Shown here: positions 23,228 to 34,022 of the stretch, piece after piece
How positions within the stretch are numbered: position 1 is the first letter of the stretch
Layout of the letters: each line of letters opens with the position of its first letter
DNA from: Ditylenchus dipsaci
Taxonomy: Eukaryota > Nematoda > Chromadorea > Rhabditida > Anguinidae
Length of the DNA stretch: 64,000 nucleotides
Assembly: GCA_004194705.1 (NCBI GenBank)
Contig: SADC01001299.1
Location: 310,001 to 374,000 of the forward strand
Direction of reading: 5' to 3'
Translations under genes and position numbers: made by a program
The notes under the pieces: model-generated
Told to the model about the DNA's origin: nothing
Database searches by the model: none
The model's input: only the letters and a program-made list of their open reading frames with translations

Positions 23228-24496
23228 TAAAAATTTGGTTTTATTATTAAAAATGTTGAAAACATAGCTGGATTTTACATCTTTTTTATTTTTCGTTGTC
23301 AGGCATTAAACTGTTGGTTTGATTAACCGCGCTCGGAGCGACACATCGCAAGTTCTTTTTGTAGGACAGCTAGTTCTAAAAATATATTTTAGAAGTGTTA
23401 ATGTACAAGTGTTCAGAATTCTCAAATAAATAATCAAAAGTTATTAAAAAAATTTCTTTGCTGCTCGTTTTGCTACTCAAATAGTAGATTCATGTTCCCC
23501 GTACAATTAAACCTCGAAATTCCTGACAAAATTTCACAAAAATAGTCCAATTTTTACGACTCACTTATACTGTGTCCCATTACGGTCCGGTAAATTTAGG
23601 ATTTGTGGTTTTATTTCGTACACATTTCAAGATAATTCACAATAAAATAGTTACCTTCTGCATGCTTAGAGTTTTCCAACTGGTGTACTGAAAAAATAAT
23701 ATTTTCAGTAGAATTAATGTTTTAATAAATGGTAACAGTAAAGAATCCCCCCAGCCAGCGCAAACTTTACTTTTCCTCAAAAGGGCAAAGACCCGTAAAT
23801 TATTGCTTCTCATGGTTTGTAGGGGTGCGTTAAAGGAACACAGTTAAAAGAACACACATGCCACCTTATGTAGCTTCTACTATATAAGCAATATATCCGT
23901 TTGTCAAAGTCCCCTTGTAAAAATCTAACCTTTTTTTTCAACCATGCTCTCTGCTCTTTGACCCTCAAATTGTTCTCTGCACAATTTGAGCTCTTAAATA
24001 GTGACAATTATAATTCATAAAAAATATTAAGCAACTATGAAAGTAAAAGGTTTCTTTCAGCATTCAGATTGGTTTACAAATTGCTTTAGGCTTTACGATT
24101 TTTTGTGAAAATATCAGAAATGATGAGCTGGGAGCTGAATTTTGGAATGCCGAAAATGACGCAAATTTTTCGTAGGCTGGAATTGAAAACAACCTTCAAA
24201 ATATGTAAATCCCATCTGAACTTTACGTCCTCAATTTCAAATATTTTACTACTCGAATTTATTTTTCAGCAATTGCATTGATTGCAATTTTCTCGCTTAA
24301 GGAAACATAAGCTATGGTGCAATAAGGCGAAAAATATAAAAAGCAGAAAATAGTAAATCTGCTACAAAAAGAAGAACAGTCGACACTCTCTATAACGACT
24401 CTCAAGTGTTACATATAGGTCAAATTACGACATTTTCTATAAGATCTACACGTGTAGCGCAGTGGGTTAGCTTCCCACTTTTTACGTTACAACAAT

Positions 24497-24546
24497 TGGC
24501 GCAGTCGCAGGATTCGAACCTGCGCGGGCAAAGCCCAATAGATTTC
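24497..24546 (-). other. Extended tRNA-Ser complement at the primer-binding site
   Basis: The plus strand starts TGGCGCAGTCGCAGG; its complement reads as the 3' part of a tRNA-Ser: CCA end, T-arm with loop TTCGAAT, a long variable arm GGGC-TTT-GCCC typical of class II tRNAs, and the 3' side of the anticodon stem (GAAATCTATT). About 50 nt match, against 18 in a normal site. One base is missing between the T-stem and the acceptor strand. A box-A-like TAGCGCAGTGGG lies just upstream at about 24457. Confidence 0.75.
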
Positions 24547-27500
24547 ACGCCGGCTTGGTATGTCAAAATAGACCAAATCAGGGAGTTTTTCGTAACAAAC
24601 ATGATCCATACTGAGTCTTCAAATGTTCCTCCTACGGACATAAATATGGACATCTCGAATATTTCTCTGCAAACAGCTTCCTCTAATTTCGCAGACCCGT
24701 GGTACATTTCTCTCCAGATACAGGGTTCGCCTGTTAAATTGTTCATTGATTATGGTTCATCAGCCACTCTCATTACAGAAAGTACGTGGCGTAAAATAGG
24801 AAAACCCTTTCTTGAACCGATTAAAGTGTTGGGCAAATATTTTACAGGACACACTTTCCATGCTAAAGGCAAGTGTTCTCTTCACATTCAGTATCTCAAC
24901 GAACCACTTCAAAATCTTGAGTGTTACGTGGTTGACAATAATTATTTTGATCTTATGGGCCGTCCTTGGTTACTTGCATTGGGCCTGGTCAATCGACTTT
25001 CTGACATCTATTGTCTTAATAATGTCACCACACATCAGAGCAAGATTTTGGACCAAGTTCGGGTGGAGACTTCGATAAGACAAACCTAGTTCGAAAATTT
25101 CCAAAGCTTTTCAACGAGAATATTCTAGGCCATTGTACTAAAGTCAGAGCGCGTTTGTACGTAAAATCTGAGGCTAAGCCTGTGTTTATGCCTAAAAGAC
25201 CAGTCCCTCTAGGAGTTGAAGGTGACATTAATCGAGAGCTAGACCGTTTACTACAGTTAAAGGTCATTCATCCCATTGATTTTAGTGAATGGGCAGCTCC
25301 GATTGTAGTAGTCAAAAAGAAAAATGGTCAAGTTCGAGTTTGCGCAGACTTCTCTACGGGCTTAACAATGTTCTCGAATTGAATAAGCACCCTTTACCTC
25401 TGCCCAGTGAAATTTTCTCAAAACTCAATAATTCTAAGTTTTTTTTTTGCTTAGACCTTTCCGATGCTTACTTCCAAATCGAGCTGGACACATACTCCAA
25501 GAAGTTGTGTACTATTAATACGCATCGAGAACTTTTTCAATGCGAGCGTTTACCCTTTAGTATAAAATCTGCTCCTTCAATTTTTCAAAAGGTCATGGAT
25601 CAAATGCTCGTTGATCTCAAATTTGCTTTCGCTTACTTGGATGATATAATAGTTGCTAGTCCCACAAAAGAGCAACATGCGAAAGATCTAAATTCTGTTC
25701 TTCAAAAAGTCGAATCCTTTGGTTTTGTTCTAAAACTTGAAAAGTGTAAATTCTTTCTTGAACAAATCAGTTACTTGGGACAAATAGTTGATTCGACCGG
25801 AATTAAACCAAACCCAAACAAGTTTGCAGCCATTAGGAACATGCCGATACCTCAAACTGTTTCACAAGTGAAGGCTTTTCTCGGAGCCGTTAATTTTTAC
25901 GGAAAACTCATCAAAGAAATGAAGTCTCTACGAGCTGCTTTAGATAAACTTCTCCAGAAAGATGTGCCTTTTGTTTGGTCGAAAGAATGTCAAAATTCAT
26001 TTGATAAAGCAAAGGATATTATCACTTCTGATCTTCTTCTAGCTCATTTCGACCCTCTTAAACCTATCATTGTATCGGCTGATGCTTCTAAAGATGGTAT
26101 TGGGGCAACGATTTCTCATAAATTTCCGGACGGATCGATTAAGGTTGTAGAGCATGCATCTAGGACTCTCAACGCTTCCCAAGTTAACTATAGTCAAATT
26201 GAAAAGGAAGGTTTAGCACTCATTTATGCTGTCAAAAAGTTCCATCGATATCTCTTTGGACATAAATTCCTCTTACAGACAGATCATAAGCCCCTACTCG
26301 CTATTTTCGGTTCTAAAAAAGGTGTACCTATTTACGCTGCGAGTAGACTCCGAAGATGGGCATTGATTTTGAGTGCTTATAATTTTGAAATTCAATACAT
26401 TCATACAGATGATTTCGGACAAGTGGATGTCCTTTCTAGACTTGTAGCTGAGTACCCACGTGACGATGAGGAATTTTTCATTTCACAACTGGCGTTAGTG
26501 GAAGGCAGTACTGAACAATTTTTGGTTCATCAATTAGAAACTATTCCCGTCACTAGTCAAGAGATAGCTGAAGCCACATCTTCTGATTTGTTACTCTCAG
26601 AAGTTCTAAAATTCATTCAAAGTGGTTGGCCTAAACATACTCAGCCGGGTCCCATTGCCTCATTTTATGCAAAAAGGAACTCCCTTTACGCAATCAAAGG
26701 TTGCTTACTCTTCGATGATAAAGTAATCATTCCTACTTCTTTGAGATCTCGAATCCTTAAGACTCTACATCTGGCCATCCTGGCATTACGCGCATGAAAG
26801 CGCTCGCTAGAAATTATGTTTACTAGCCAGGTCTAGATTCTGACATTGAAACCACAGTAAAAGGTTTGCTCAAATTTTGCGAAAAATCCCATTAAAAATT
26901 CTCTTCATCCATGGCCAAAGTCAGGAAATCCTTGGATAGAATCCATGTTGATTTCGCTGGACCTTTTCTGGGAGAGCACTTTTTGTGCATTGTTGATTCT
27001 TTCTCCAAATGGCCTGAGGTTTTTCGAATGCAAAACATTACTTCAAATTGCTTGATTAGAGTATTAGATTCTCTATTTGCTATGGTTATCCCAAAGTCCT
27101 AGTATCGGATAACAGTTCCCAATTCACTTCATATGAAAAATCTTTTTGTAAAAACAAGGGAATTCAAGTTATTCATTCTCCGCCTTACCATCCACAGAGT
27201 AACGGACAAGCCGAAAGGTTTGTGGATACTTTTAAGCGGACTATTTCAAAAATTCGATCTTCAAGTTCTGTTAGTTTAGCTATTGTGGAGTATCTACAAA
27301 CGTACCGTTCGACTCCAAATAGAACGATTCAGGGTAAAACACCTGCTGAATTATCTTTGGGCAGAACTCTTCGAACAGAAATTTCTCTAGTAAAACCTAC
27401 CGAGGCGTATCAACCCATTGAGGCTGATAAGTACAACTTATCTATGGAGCAAATTTCAATAGGCATCATAACGCCCGCCCTCGGGTTTTCTTTAATTCAG

Positions 27501-27578
27501 ATAAAGTCTACTTTCGGAAGTATCAAGGGCTGAAGTCATCTTGGAAAAGGGCGAAGTCAAAGAGAAAACTCGCCCATA

Positions 27579-28631
27579 CACCCCCCCCCCCCAAAATTCA
27601 AAATCATAATTACTTTAAAATAAACAAAACGCCAAGAAATTCAAAAGAGTTTTTTGTCGCTATAGCCTTTTTTACGTGTTTTTTGAAGACATGGATATGT
27701 TTTCTTGACTTCTTTTCAAAATTAGAACCAATTTTAGCTAATGTTTTATAGACATTAACATCAATTTATACATCAAAATCAAAACAACATTTCTTACACA
27801 AAATTTTCCAATAATTTTCTGTAAGATATTCTGTCTATTTCCTAATGATGAAAACCTTCGTTAATCTCTATTCACCATCCAACGTTGTGACTTATAATAT
27901 CCGTTTACATTTTGTGGAAAATAAGAGCGTTAAGAAAAAAGCAAATTTATTCGTAACATGTAACAACAGAAGAAGAGGAGCACTTTAAAGGCAGAATTTA
28001 GTCAAATAAGATGAATCCGATGTCCTCTTCCTCACTTGTTTCCTTGGGCGCTTGTTTCTTCTTCTCTTCCTTGGCAGGAGCGGCAGCGACTTCAGGCTTG
28101 GAACCATCACCGGCGAAAGCAGCACTAGGCGCAGTTGCAACACCATATCCAATGTTAGAGACCAAATCCTGAAAATTTGGAACATAATTTAACTGCAAAG
28201 ATATCGGAGAGCCACCTTGACATCAACTCCATTGAGAGTTTTGCACATAGACCAGGCCAAAACGGCTCGACAGTGACATCAGCAGCCGTGAGAATCATCT
28301 GAATCTTGCCTCCGGTAATGGCGACACAATCATCTTGAAGAGCGAGAGCTGCAGTCGTCCTATTCCACAGCTAAAAATGTTTGAACTTTTTTAACAGACC
28401 GAAATTGTCCTTTTGAAATTCTTCAGGTTTTGTGGTACGTGATGGCTTATTCGAAAGCCCTGAGTATGAGGAATTTTTGGTCAACAGCATTTCACAAAAA
28501 ATGTTTTAAAAAATCATATCTGACATACAAAACAATTAGGGTCCAAAATTGACCATTTTTCGAATTTTTATGTTTGGCGCGAAATTTCGAAAGTGATTAT
28601 GATTTTGAATTTTGGGGGGGGGGGGGGTGTG
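27579..28631. mobile_element. Poly-C-ended element carrying a ribosomal protein P1 gene fragment
   Basis: Ends are inverted repeats: CAC then 12 C and AAAATTCAAAATCATAAT at the left, ATTATGATTTTGAATTTT then 14 G and TGTG at the right. Flanks carry CATA on both sides (27575-27578, 28632-28635), a 4-bp target duplication; dropping the element and one CATA puts the integrase frame back in register. Inside, on the minus strand, is a piece of a host ribosomal protein gene (27998-28370) with its intron. No transposase is present, so it is non-autonomous and behaves like a Pack-type element. Confidence 0.8.
27998..28370 (-). pseudogene. RPLP1: Captured fragment of 60S acidic ribosomal protein P1
   Basis: Exon 28216-28370 reads as the P1 helical domain (ALALQDDCVAITGGKI, then VEPFWPGLCAK). 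A 47-bp GT..AG intron follows, then exon 27998-28168 with DLVSNIGYG, an Ala-rich hinge, a Lys-rich stretch and the diagnostic acidic tail SEEEDIGFILFD before TAA. P1 forms the ribosomal stalk with P2 and binds elongation factors through that tail. The first exon with the start codon is absent, and one base is missing near 28228, so this copy cannot make P1. Retention of the intron shows capture from genomic DNA, not from mRNA. Confidence 0.85.
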
Positions 28632-28941
28632 CATATTCTCTACAAAGTGGTGTCGGATGCTGGTGTTCCTCATATTCTACATGTGAATCAGCTGCTGCCT
28701 CGCTTCTCTCTCGATGATCCGATGTTCGGCGATGGTGGTGGTGCTCAAATGCTAAATGCTCCTCCAGAAGTCCAAGAAGCGCCTCAAAGAAATAATTCTC
28801 CGGTAGTTAATCTTTCTCCATTAGCCCAACCAAACCCACTTAGAGCCTCTAATAGAAATCGCCAGCCTCTTCAAAGGTATATTTTTGACGCTACGAAAAA
28901 GCAGTACGCTATTCGTAGGCAGGCGCTCCAATAAGGGAGGG

Positions 28942-29371
28942 TGTGAGAGTTAGCGGTCTTTCAAATCATTTTATTCATTCATGGCCCTGTCTGTGTACAC
29001 TTCTTACAAGAGGTTTGATAGGGAGACTCATCTTAGCGGGATGTTTCCTCCGGATTTCTAGTAGCCCTGCGAACGGTTTCCACAGTCCATTGAATTGAAT
29101 ATGTGTTTTGTACTTTGGCTTCTCTCTCCGCGCTCGTCTCTATTTCTCTGAAATCTAAATTCTTTATGTGTCTCTTATCTATGTGGGGGGTGTTGTGGCG
29201 ATGTGATCTTTGAATGGTTATTTGTCCTGCCACGATATATGGTGCAGCTGACTCGTCTGTTCTGTTGAGTGAGTTATTGTATAGTTATTGTCGTGTGTAT
29301 TTTTTGCTGGTTATAAAGTTTCACTGTTTACTTCGTGTTCCGTGTCTACATTATCATACAGCGATACAACA
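28942..29371 (+). repeat. 3' LTR of the gypsy element
   Basis: Follows a purine tract directly, starts TGTGAGAGTTAGCGG and ends GATACAACA. A TATAAAG motif lies near 29313. The TG...CA ends and position after the tract fit an LTR; the 5' partner is missing, so LTR identity cannot be used to date the insertion. Confidence 0.75.
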
Positions 29372-29522
29372 TCAAAGGGCCGGCTAAAACTGAGTCTTTG
29401 TAAAGGTCGTTTTGAGTTCAAGATCAAATAATTCTTTTTCCTGAGTCGTTATGAAAAGCGTCGTTATAGAGAGATTTGACTGTAAAACTTTCTCAATAGG
29501 AGGTATTACTGATGCAAAAACG

Positions 29523-29735
29523 GATCTGATTTAAAGGGGGGGGTGACAACAGGGGGGGGTTGAGGAATGAATTTGAAAACTTTGTGTGAAAAATCCTGAC
29601 GGGTTCCATAATTATTCATTAAATAGTACTTGTGGTCCTTGGTTTCATTAGATAATTCTAAATGATTGAGTGAAACCCATTATAATACAATTGTCAAATT
29701 CTTCATAAAAAATATTTTTGTTGGCATTTGTCAAC
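29523..29735. mobile_element. G-run MITE, family shared with 61081-61275
   Basis: Begins beside two G runs (29536 and 29554) and includes AAAAATCCTGACGGGTTCC, then ATTCATTAAATAGTACTTG, and ends in a TTTTTGTTGGCATT block. The segment at 61081-61275 is the same sequence in reverse orientation, ending in matching C and G runs. The exact ends are uncertain. Confidence 0.6.
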
Positions 29736-30423
29736 AAAAGTCATTTGTCAACTTACGATCATCACATAATTGACCATCTATTGCCGAAGTCAACTGGATG
29801 AGGGTGGTGCAAAGAAGTAACAGGGTAAACAGCCCAATAGCACAGTTGGATTTGAAAAGCATGACTTTGTTTGACAATGTGAGACAATAAACTCAATAGT
29901 TAACCACAAAAGCATTTTATATTGGGGCAATGGGAAAAAGATTGACTGGAATACTAATTTTTACTCGGCTATTTTTGCTTTTATTTTCACAAAAGCATAT
30001 TTCATGATGGCAAAAAGACGAAGATGTGTTGACAGGAATACTAATTTTACGGCTTCCCAACAAAGGAAAAAACTAATTTTTAGCGTTTTTTTGAAATTCC
30101 AATCATTTTGTCTCCACACGATAATTTACTAATATGGGACCCACCCAAGCTGCTTAAGATCTATGTAAAAAACGTTCGCCATAGTCGGTTCAGTGTCTAA
30201 AATTTCAATATTGTCGGTGACAGCGAGAAAAATAATGAGGACAGGCAGCTAGGAATTGTGAAAAAGCGCTTATTCTTACCTGTGGTTTTTGAAGGACCAT
30301 ATTTGTTGATGACAATAGTAATTTGGCAAATATAAATATGCGCGCGGGACACTTTTTTCATTCCGCAATGATTTTTCAAATTATTTTTTAGTTATCAACA
30401 TGAATGATCAAAATAAAAAACGT

Positions 30424-30479
30424 GGAAATCGAACCTGAGATCGACAATCACCACACAGCCCTACTATACCACTGAGCCA
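30424..30479 (-). repeat. tRNA-derived sequence with A and B boxes
   Basis: On the minus strand TGGCTCAGTGG (box A) and GGTTCGATTTCC (box B) are about 44 nt apart, as in a tRNA without a long variable arm. The arms do not pair well enough for me to call a working tRNA or name its amino acid. A terminus resembling the 18136-18437 element (GCGCGCGGGAC, about 30340) lies next to it. Confidence 0.5.
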
Positions 30480-30527
30480 TACGTGGGCCAAGAGCCACAC
30501 TACCACCCCTCCCCCCCCCCCCCTTCT

Positions 30528-31180
30528 CACTCGCTTAAACCTGAGCCCCACCCCCCCCCCCCCCAAGGCAAAAAGTCCAAAAATATAATGGAGGAGATCG
30601 AGACAGGAGTATATATTTATTGCTGCATTTTATTACCTTTAATTCAGAATACAGACATCATATAATCATAAATAACCAAGCATTTACTTTCGACGAATGG
30701 ATACATAACCATCTTCAATTGCTTTGTCCAGATCTTGGATCCTAGAAAATAAGAGATCTTTTCCTCATCCTCGTCAGAAGTGTAATTTTCGTCCTCTTCG
30801 TCGCTCAAGAAAGTATAGTACAAGTCATCTCCACTTGGATAAGCATCTCGGCAGTCCATAATCATCTGAGTGAATGGATCGCTGTAATGAACAGTGATGA
30901 AAAGCAATCACACAAAACATTGTAAACTGAACATACATATCCGACAGCCTGCAGTGTTTGATGAATAGATATTTGGCCGAATCTCCAGGCAAAATGAGTT
31001 CTATTGTGACTGCCAGGAGAACGGAATTGCATTCTTTTTACTGCTTCCCAAGTAGCTTCGATGGAGTTTGACGGCCTAATTTTTTCAAACTAAAATTCAG
31101 ACTCCGAAAATTTCAAGGTGCTCAGGTTCAGATGAGTGGGGGGGGGGGCTCAGGTTCAAGTGACTGGGGCTCAGGTTCAA
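30528..31180. mobile_element. Poly-C/G-ended transposon with coding remnant
   Basis: Left end CACTCGCTTAAACCTGAGCC followed by a long C run; right end a G run and GGCTCAGGTTCAAGTGACTG, the inverted partner, partly repeated once more. It encloses a minus-strand transposase-like remnant (30644-31090). This is one of many elements here whose ends abut long C or G runs. Confidence 0.6.
30644..31090 (-). pseudogene. Possible IS1595/Merlin-type transposase C-terminal remnant
   Basis: The upstream part reads RPSNSIEATWEAVKRM and then a HFAWRF segment. NxIExxW..VK with a later xFxWR is the pattern around the last catalytic residue of Merlin/IS1595 transposases. The downstream part is acidic (LSDEEDENYTSDEDEEK) and ends at 30662. 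The two parts are separated by a stop or shift near 30910. Identification rests on a short motif and could be chance. Confidence 0.4.
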
Positions 31181-31424
31181 GTGCTCCGAATTAACTTATT
31201 TTCGACCCATCAGAACTTGCAGGACACATCAAAGTCATCACCGAAATAACCCATTAACCAGATACAAATGGCATTTTTTGATTCTCAATCTTTCCATGCT
31301 ATAGAAAGGTTAACTGTATCAATAAGTATTGATGGTCCGAAAAAAATCTGTGGTTTTCAAATTTAGACATTTTTGAGATATTTATGTAAGAACACTTTTA
31401 CCTGTTGCAGCACGAAGGGGGGGG

Positions 31425-32590
31425 GACTTTTACGGCTACTTTTTGACATCTACTACTGCTTCACTTCACATACATGTTTGCATACCGTATTTTCTCTATT
31501 AATGAACCCTCTAGCAAGAGGTTGAAAAATAATGAACCCCTCTCTAATAATGATTTTAATAATGAATTTTTATTTATTCACTATCAAAGATCTCAAACAC
31601 CAACAAGGAATTCTACATCATCTTGAAAATTATCCAGATTAACTTCGTTCTCATCATCAGACATGCCGGCTCCTTCCTTATCGTTGCAACCATCTTGCAC
31701 CAATTGCTCCGAGCAAATGCTCTTGAGTAGCTCTAGACCTCTAACTGGTGTCAGAAAAGTTCAGAAACTTTTTTTGACCTCATTTTTATAATTGAATATC
31801 AATATAAAATAATTCTGTAAAATGGGTTTTGTAGCCCTGTTCCTCCTCTTCAAAACTGTATATCCACTTTTTATTTTACTCATTAAAATAGCCGCCATTG
31901 GCAGCAATACATTTGCGCAATCGTTTAGGAGAGTTCGTTTTTTCCCGAGAATGATTCCTGCATGGCCTTCCTCTGCGCTTGCTGATCTCGTTTAAGCTCA
32001 TCTAAAAGGAGCTAGATGATCATGGAATGACAACAAAGTACACAACAACTATGAACAACAGACACAACCGTACTGGTGAAAATGATTAGACAGTCTGCAC
32101 AACACTTCCGCGGCTCAAAATTTTTCGGTGACTTTGCGGTCAGTTGTTTGTAAAATAATGAACCCCTCTCTAATAATGAACCCCACTCCGAGAGGGGTTG
32201 AAAAATAATGAACCGGGTTCATTAATAAAGAAAATACGGTATATTCTGTTCTCTTATATCAGATGTTTCTACACCGTTTTGTAGCTGAGATTTTTCTCTA
32301 TCGATTATGTGGTCAAACAGCCTGATTAAAAATAATTTTTGAGAAAATCACAACAAACTCACACTAAAAACCGTGATTTTTTACCTAGGTTTTTTTAGTG
32401 GAGTGTTACTTTATATTCGGTGTAATTTTCTCAAAACCTTTTTAATCAGGGTGTTTGACCACCCAATCGAAAGGGAAAAATTTCAGCTACAAAACGGTAT
32501 AAAAACATCTGAGATAAGAACACAAAATATGCGAAAAAGTATATGTGAAGTGAAGTAGTAGTCGACGTCAAAAAGTAGCCGTAAAAGTCT
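31425..32590. mobile_element. Fold-back element split by a CCGTA-family transposon
   Basis: Outer arms GACTTTTACGGCTACTTTTT (31425) and its partner AAAAAGTAGCCGTAAAAGTC (to 32589) are inverted, and inner blocks such as CAGATGTTT / AAACATCTG (32260 and 32500) continue the pairing. The left arm is interrupted at 31493 by the element 31495-32239. Confidence 0.75.
31495..32239. mobile_element. CCGTA-family transposon (745 bp) with transposase remnant
   Basis: Termini CCGTATTTTCTCTATTAATG and the inverted partner, flanked by TA on both sides (31493-31494, 32240-32241). On the minus strand, about 31880-32010, KRLRKCIAANGGYFNE resembles the C-terminal end of Tc1/mariner-type transposases, and about 31575-31760 holds an acidic tail DDENEVNLDNFQDD. 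It is the longest member of the family here and links the small CCGTA MITEs to a Tc1/mariner-like parent. Confidence 0.7.
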
Positions 32591-33236
32591 CCTCACCTCT
32601 TTTTAAAAGTTAAAAAAACGCGCTGTGGCGTTTATTGTTCAACCCTAATAAATTATATAATTGTTAATCAAAAAATGGCCATGACTATGAAACCCTAGTC
32701 AAAAAGGTGGCGTTTAATAGAAAAAATACGGCATCTCCTGCCGAATATAAACATTTATATGTAAAAGTTTATTAGTGAGTTTCTCTTATTTTTTTCAATT
32801 TTAGGTTTGAATTATTGCAAAAATATATTTTTCACTTTTAGTCCAGCTTTATTTTTTGACCCTAGGACGACCACGTTGACCACAAAATGATCATGTCATA
32901 TTTTTGAACCTTTGTTGACTTTCTTAAAGCACGTTCAGAAAAAGGTAAGAAAATCTAGGCAGATATTGATCTCATCTTCAAAATGAGATATTTTGTGGTT
33001 ATAGAACAATCCCCAGCAGAATTTTAATCCAATTCACAGTGAATAAAAAACATTCTAAGACAAAACAGTCTATTTTTGAAGTAAAATTTTTGATTTCTTT
33101 TGTCATTTTTCTAAATAGTGAATTTCGCGCAAACTTTCTGATTGCACCTTCGAAAAGCCCTACAAATACTGCTGAGATAGATAAAAAAATAAAAGGAAAA
33201 AGGGTGGACACTGGGAAGTTACATACAATTTAATAA

Positions 33237-33425
33237 ACATAAGGGTTGCAGTTTCGCATCTCTAATCTCAAGCCCCCTCCTCCCCCTTCGAGGGCTTGGG
33301 GTTGAGATGCGCACACCTACATACCTTAGACCCAAATCCCTCGAAAGTGACTCTGGATGCATGAAAAAGCATGCATACCAGAGTTTATTTATGCGGTAGG
33401 CCCCAGTATTCAAAACTATGTTCAA
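33237..33425 (-). repeat. R-family hairpin repeat
   Basis: Minus-strand copy of the unit described at 61660-61935: CCAGAGTCACTTTCGAG, then CTAAGGTATGTAGGTGTG, GCGCATCTCAACCCCAAGC and GATGCG. A short CCCCTTCGAGGG stem-loop is in the centre. It stands alone here, without the large outer arms. Confidence 0.65.
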
Positions 33426-33824
33426 CATCTTCTTGTTAGTTGGCCCTATGTAATTAGTCGCCCCCTTTTATTCCCTTCCCCGCCCTATACAGCCCTTAAT
33501 CCCTTTAAAATTCAAAAGGCACCAATTCAAATTTTTCAAATTTTGACTAAAAAACATAAAAACCCATGATATCCTCCCCCCCCAAAACTTTTTTTCTCAG
33601 AATTAAAAAAACATCCGGCTTTCTCAGGTAATCGGGGTCGAGAAACACGAATATGATGTTATCTTCTCGATCTAATCACTCCCTGTAGGAGGGATTCTAT
33701 ACTCAAGCCAATATAACATTTGAAAGTTTAAAAATTTTTAGCGTGAAAATTTGCTTTTGCTTGTGAAATTGCAGCATCTGACACCGGATGCGGGATCAGC
33801 ATACCCATTTGCTGTTAAAAATAC

Positions 33825-33955
33825 TCTCTGAAAAAAAATCACCGCCATATTCAAATTCCGTTCGAGACAATTAACATTCAAATTAAAACAGTATTGATTT
33901 ATTCGAATGTTCATTGTATCGAACGGAATTCGAATATGACGGTGAATTTTTTTGA
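33825..33955. repeat. Small palindromic MITE
   Basis: Inverted arms: AAAAAATCACCGCCATATTC and GAATATGACGGTGAATTTTTT, with TTCCGTTCGA / TCGAACGGAA further in. No coding sequence. Confidence 0.65.
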
Positions 33956-34022
33956 GCCATCTGGTAGAGGAATCACAGGGCTTTCAGAATATGCAAACCA
34001 AAAGTTTGTGCTGAAACTAAAA

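Larger units (their letters stand above)
24600..28934 (+). pseudogene. gypsy pol: protease, reverse transcriptase, RNase H, integrase
   Basis: Protease-like motif LFIDYGSSATLI at about 24740-24775 has DYG in place of the usual DTG active site. Reverse transcriptase runs about 25100-25900 with the catalytic YLDD at 25637-25648 intact and a frame change near 25365. RNase H follows, with SADAS near 26080, and TDHKPL near 26280. Integrase shows DFAGPF, VSDNSSQF and NGQAERF, giving the D-D-E set, but the zinc-finger part (about 26775-26890) has in-frame stops and shifts. The C-terminal part resumes at about 28636 beyond the inserted element and ends at TAA 28932-28934. Described as broken; no repaired version is implied. 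Confidence 0.88.
24497..29371 (+). mobile_element. Ty3/gypsy LTR retrotransposon, defective, tRNA-Ser primed
   Basis: Order on the plus strand: primer-binding site at 24497, protease-like region, reverse transcriptase, RNase H, integrase, polypurine tract AAGGGAGGG (28933-28941), then a 430-bp 3' LTR (28942-29371). The domain order PR-RT-RH-IN identifies Ty3/gypsy, and tRNA-Ser priming is known for the Mag group. No gag with zinc knuckles is present, and no 5' LTR matching the 3' LTR is seen; only the final ACAACA before the primer site agrees. Several stops and frameshifts occur, and a 1.05-kb foreign element splits the integrase end. The copy is not functional as read. Confidence 0.88.
24378..29484. 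mobile_element. pogo-like termini surrounding the gypsy element
   Basis: CAGTCGACACTCTCTATAAC at 24378 and the inverted end GTTATAGAGAGATTTGACTG at 29465-29484 lie outside the gypsy sequence. The simplest reading is that the retrotransposon inserted into a small pogo-like MITE that was already in intron 1 of copy A. The right flank (29485 on) lines up with the uninterrupted copy C at about 51812. Confidence 0.65.
23655..29862 (-). pseudogene. Copy A of a signal-peptide gene: first two exons only
   Basis: Exon 1 (29757-29862) encodes MLFKSNCAIGLF and a hydrophobic signal peptide ending TSAIDGQLCDD, with a GTAAGT donor in phase 1. Exon 2 (23655-23687, HQLENSKHAE) has matching phase and a good donor. 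No third exon was found below 23655, where plus-strand Ly6-type exons lie. Paralogous exons are at 45548-45653 with 36811-36843 (copy B) and 52012-52117 with 49834-49914 (copy C). Intron 1 of copy A carries the gypsy element. It is probably a 5' gene fragment left by segmental duplication. Confidence 0.55.

Noticed and set aside
24190..24340. An inversion of a short segment in copy A relative to copies B and C
   Set aside because: Blocks such as GAATTTATTTTTCAGCAATTGC look reversed against copy C near 51890, but the match is short and AT-rich, so chance cannot be excluded without alignment.
24455..24546. A complete tRNA gene on the plus strand
   Set aside because: Box-A-like TAGCGCAGTGGG is on the plus strand, but the T-arm and variable arm read correctly only on the minus strand; no cloverleaf forms. 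A retrotransposon primer site explains the match better.
27570..28640. Functional ribosomal protein P1 gene
   Set aside because: No first exon with a start codon, a missing base in the first visible exon, and the piece lies between transposon ends inside a retrotransposon.
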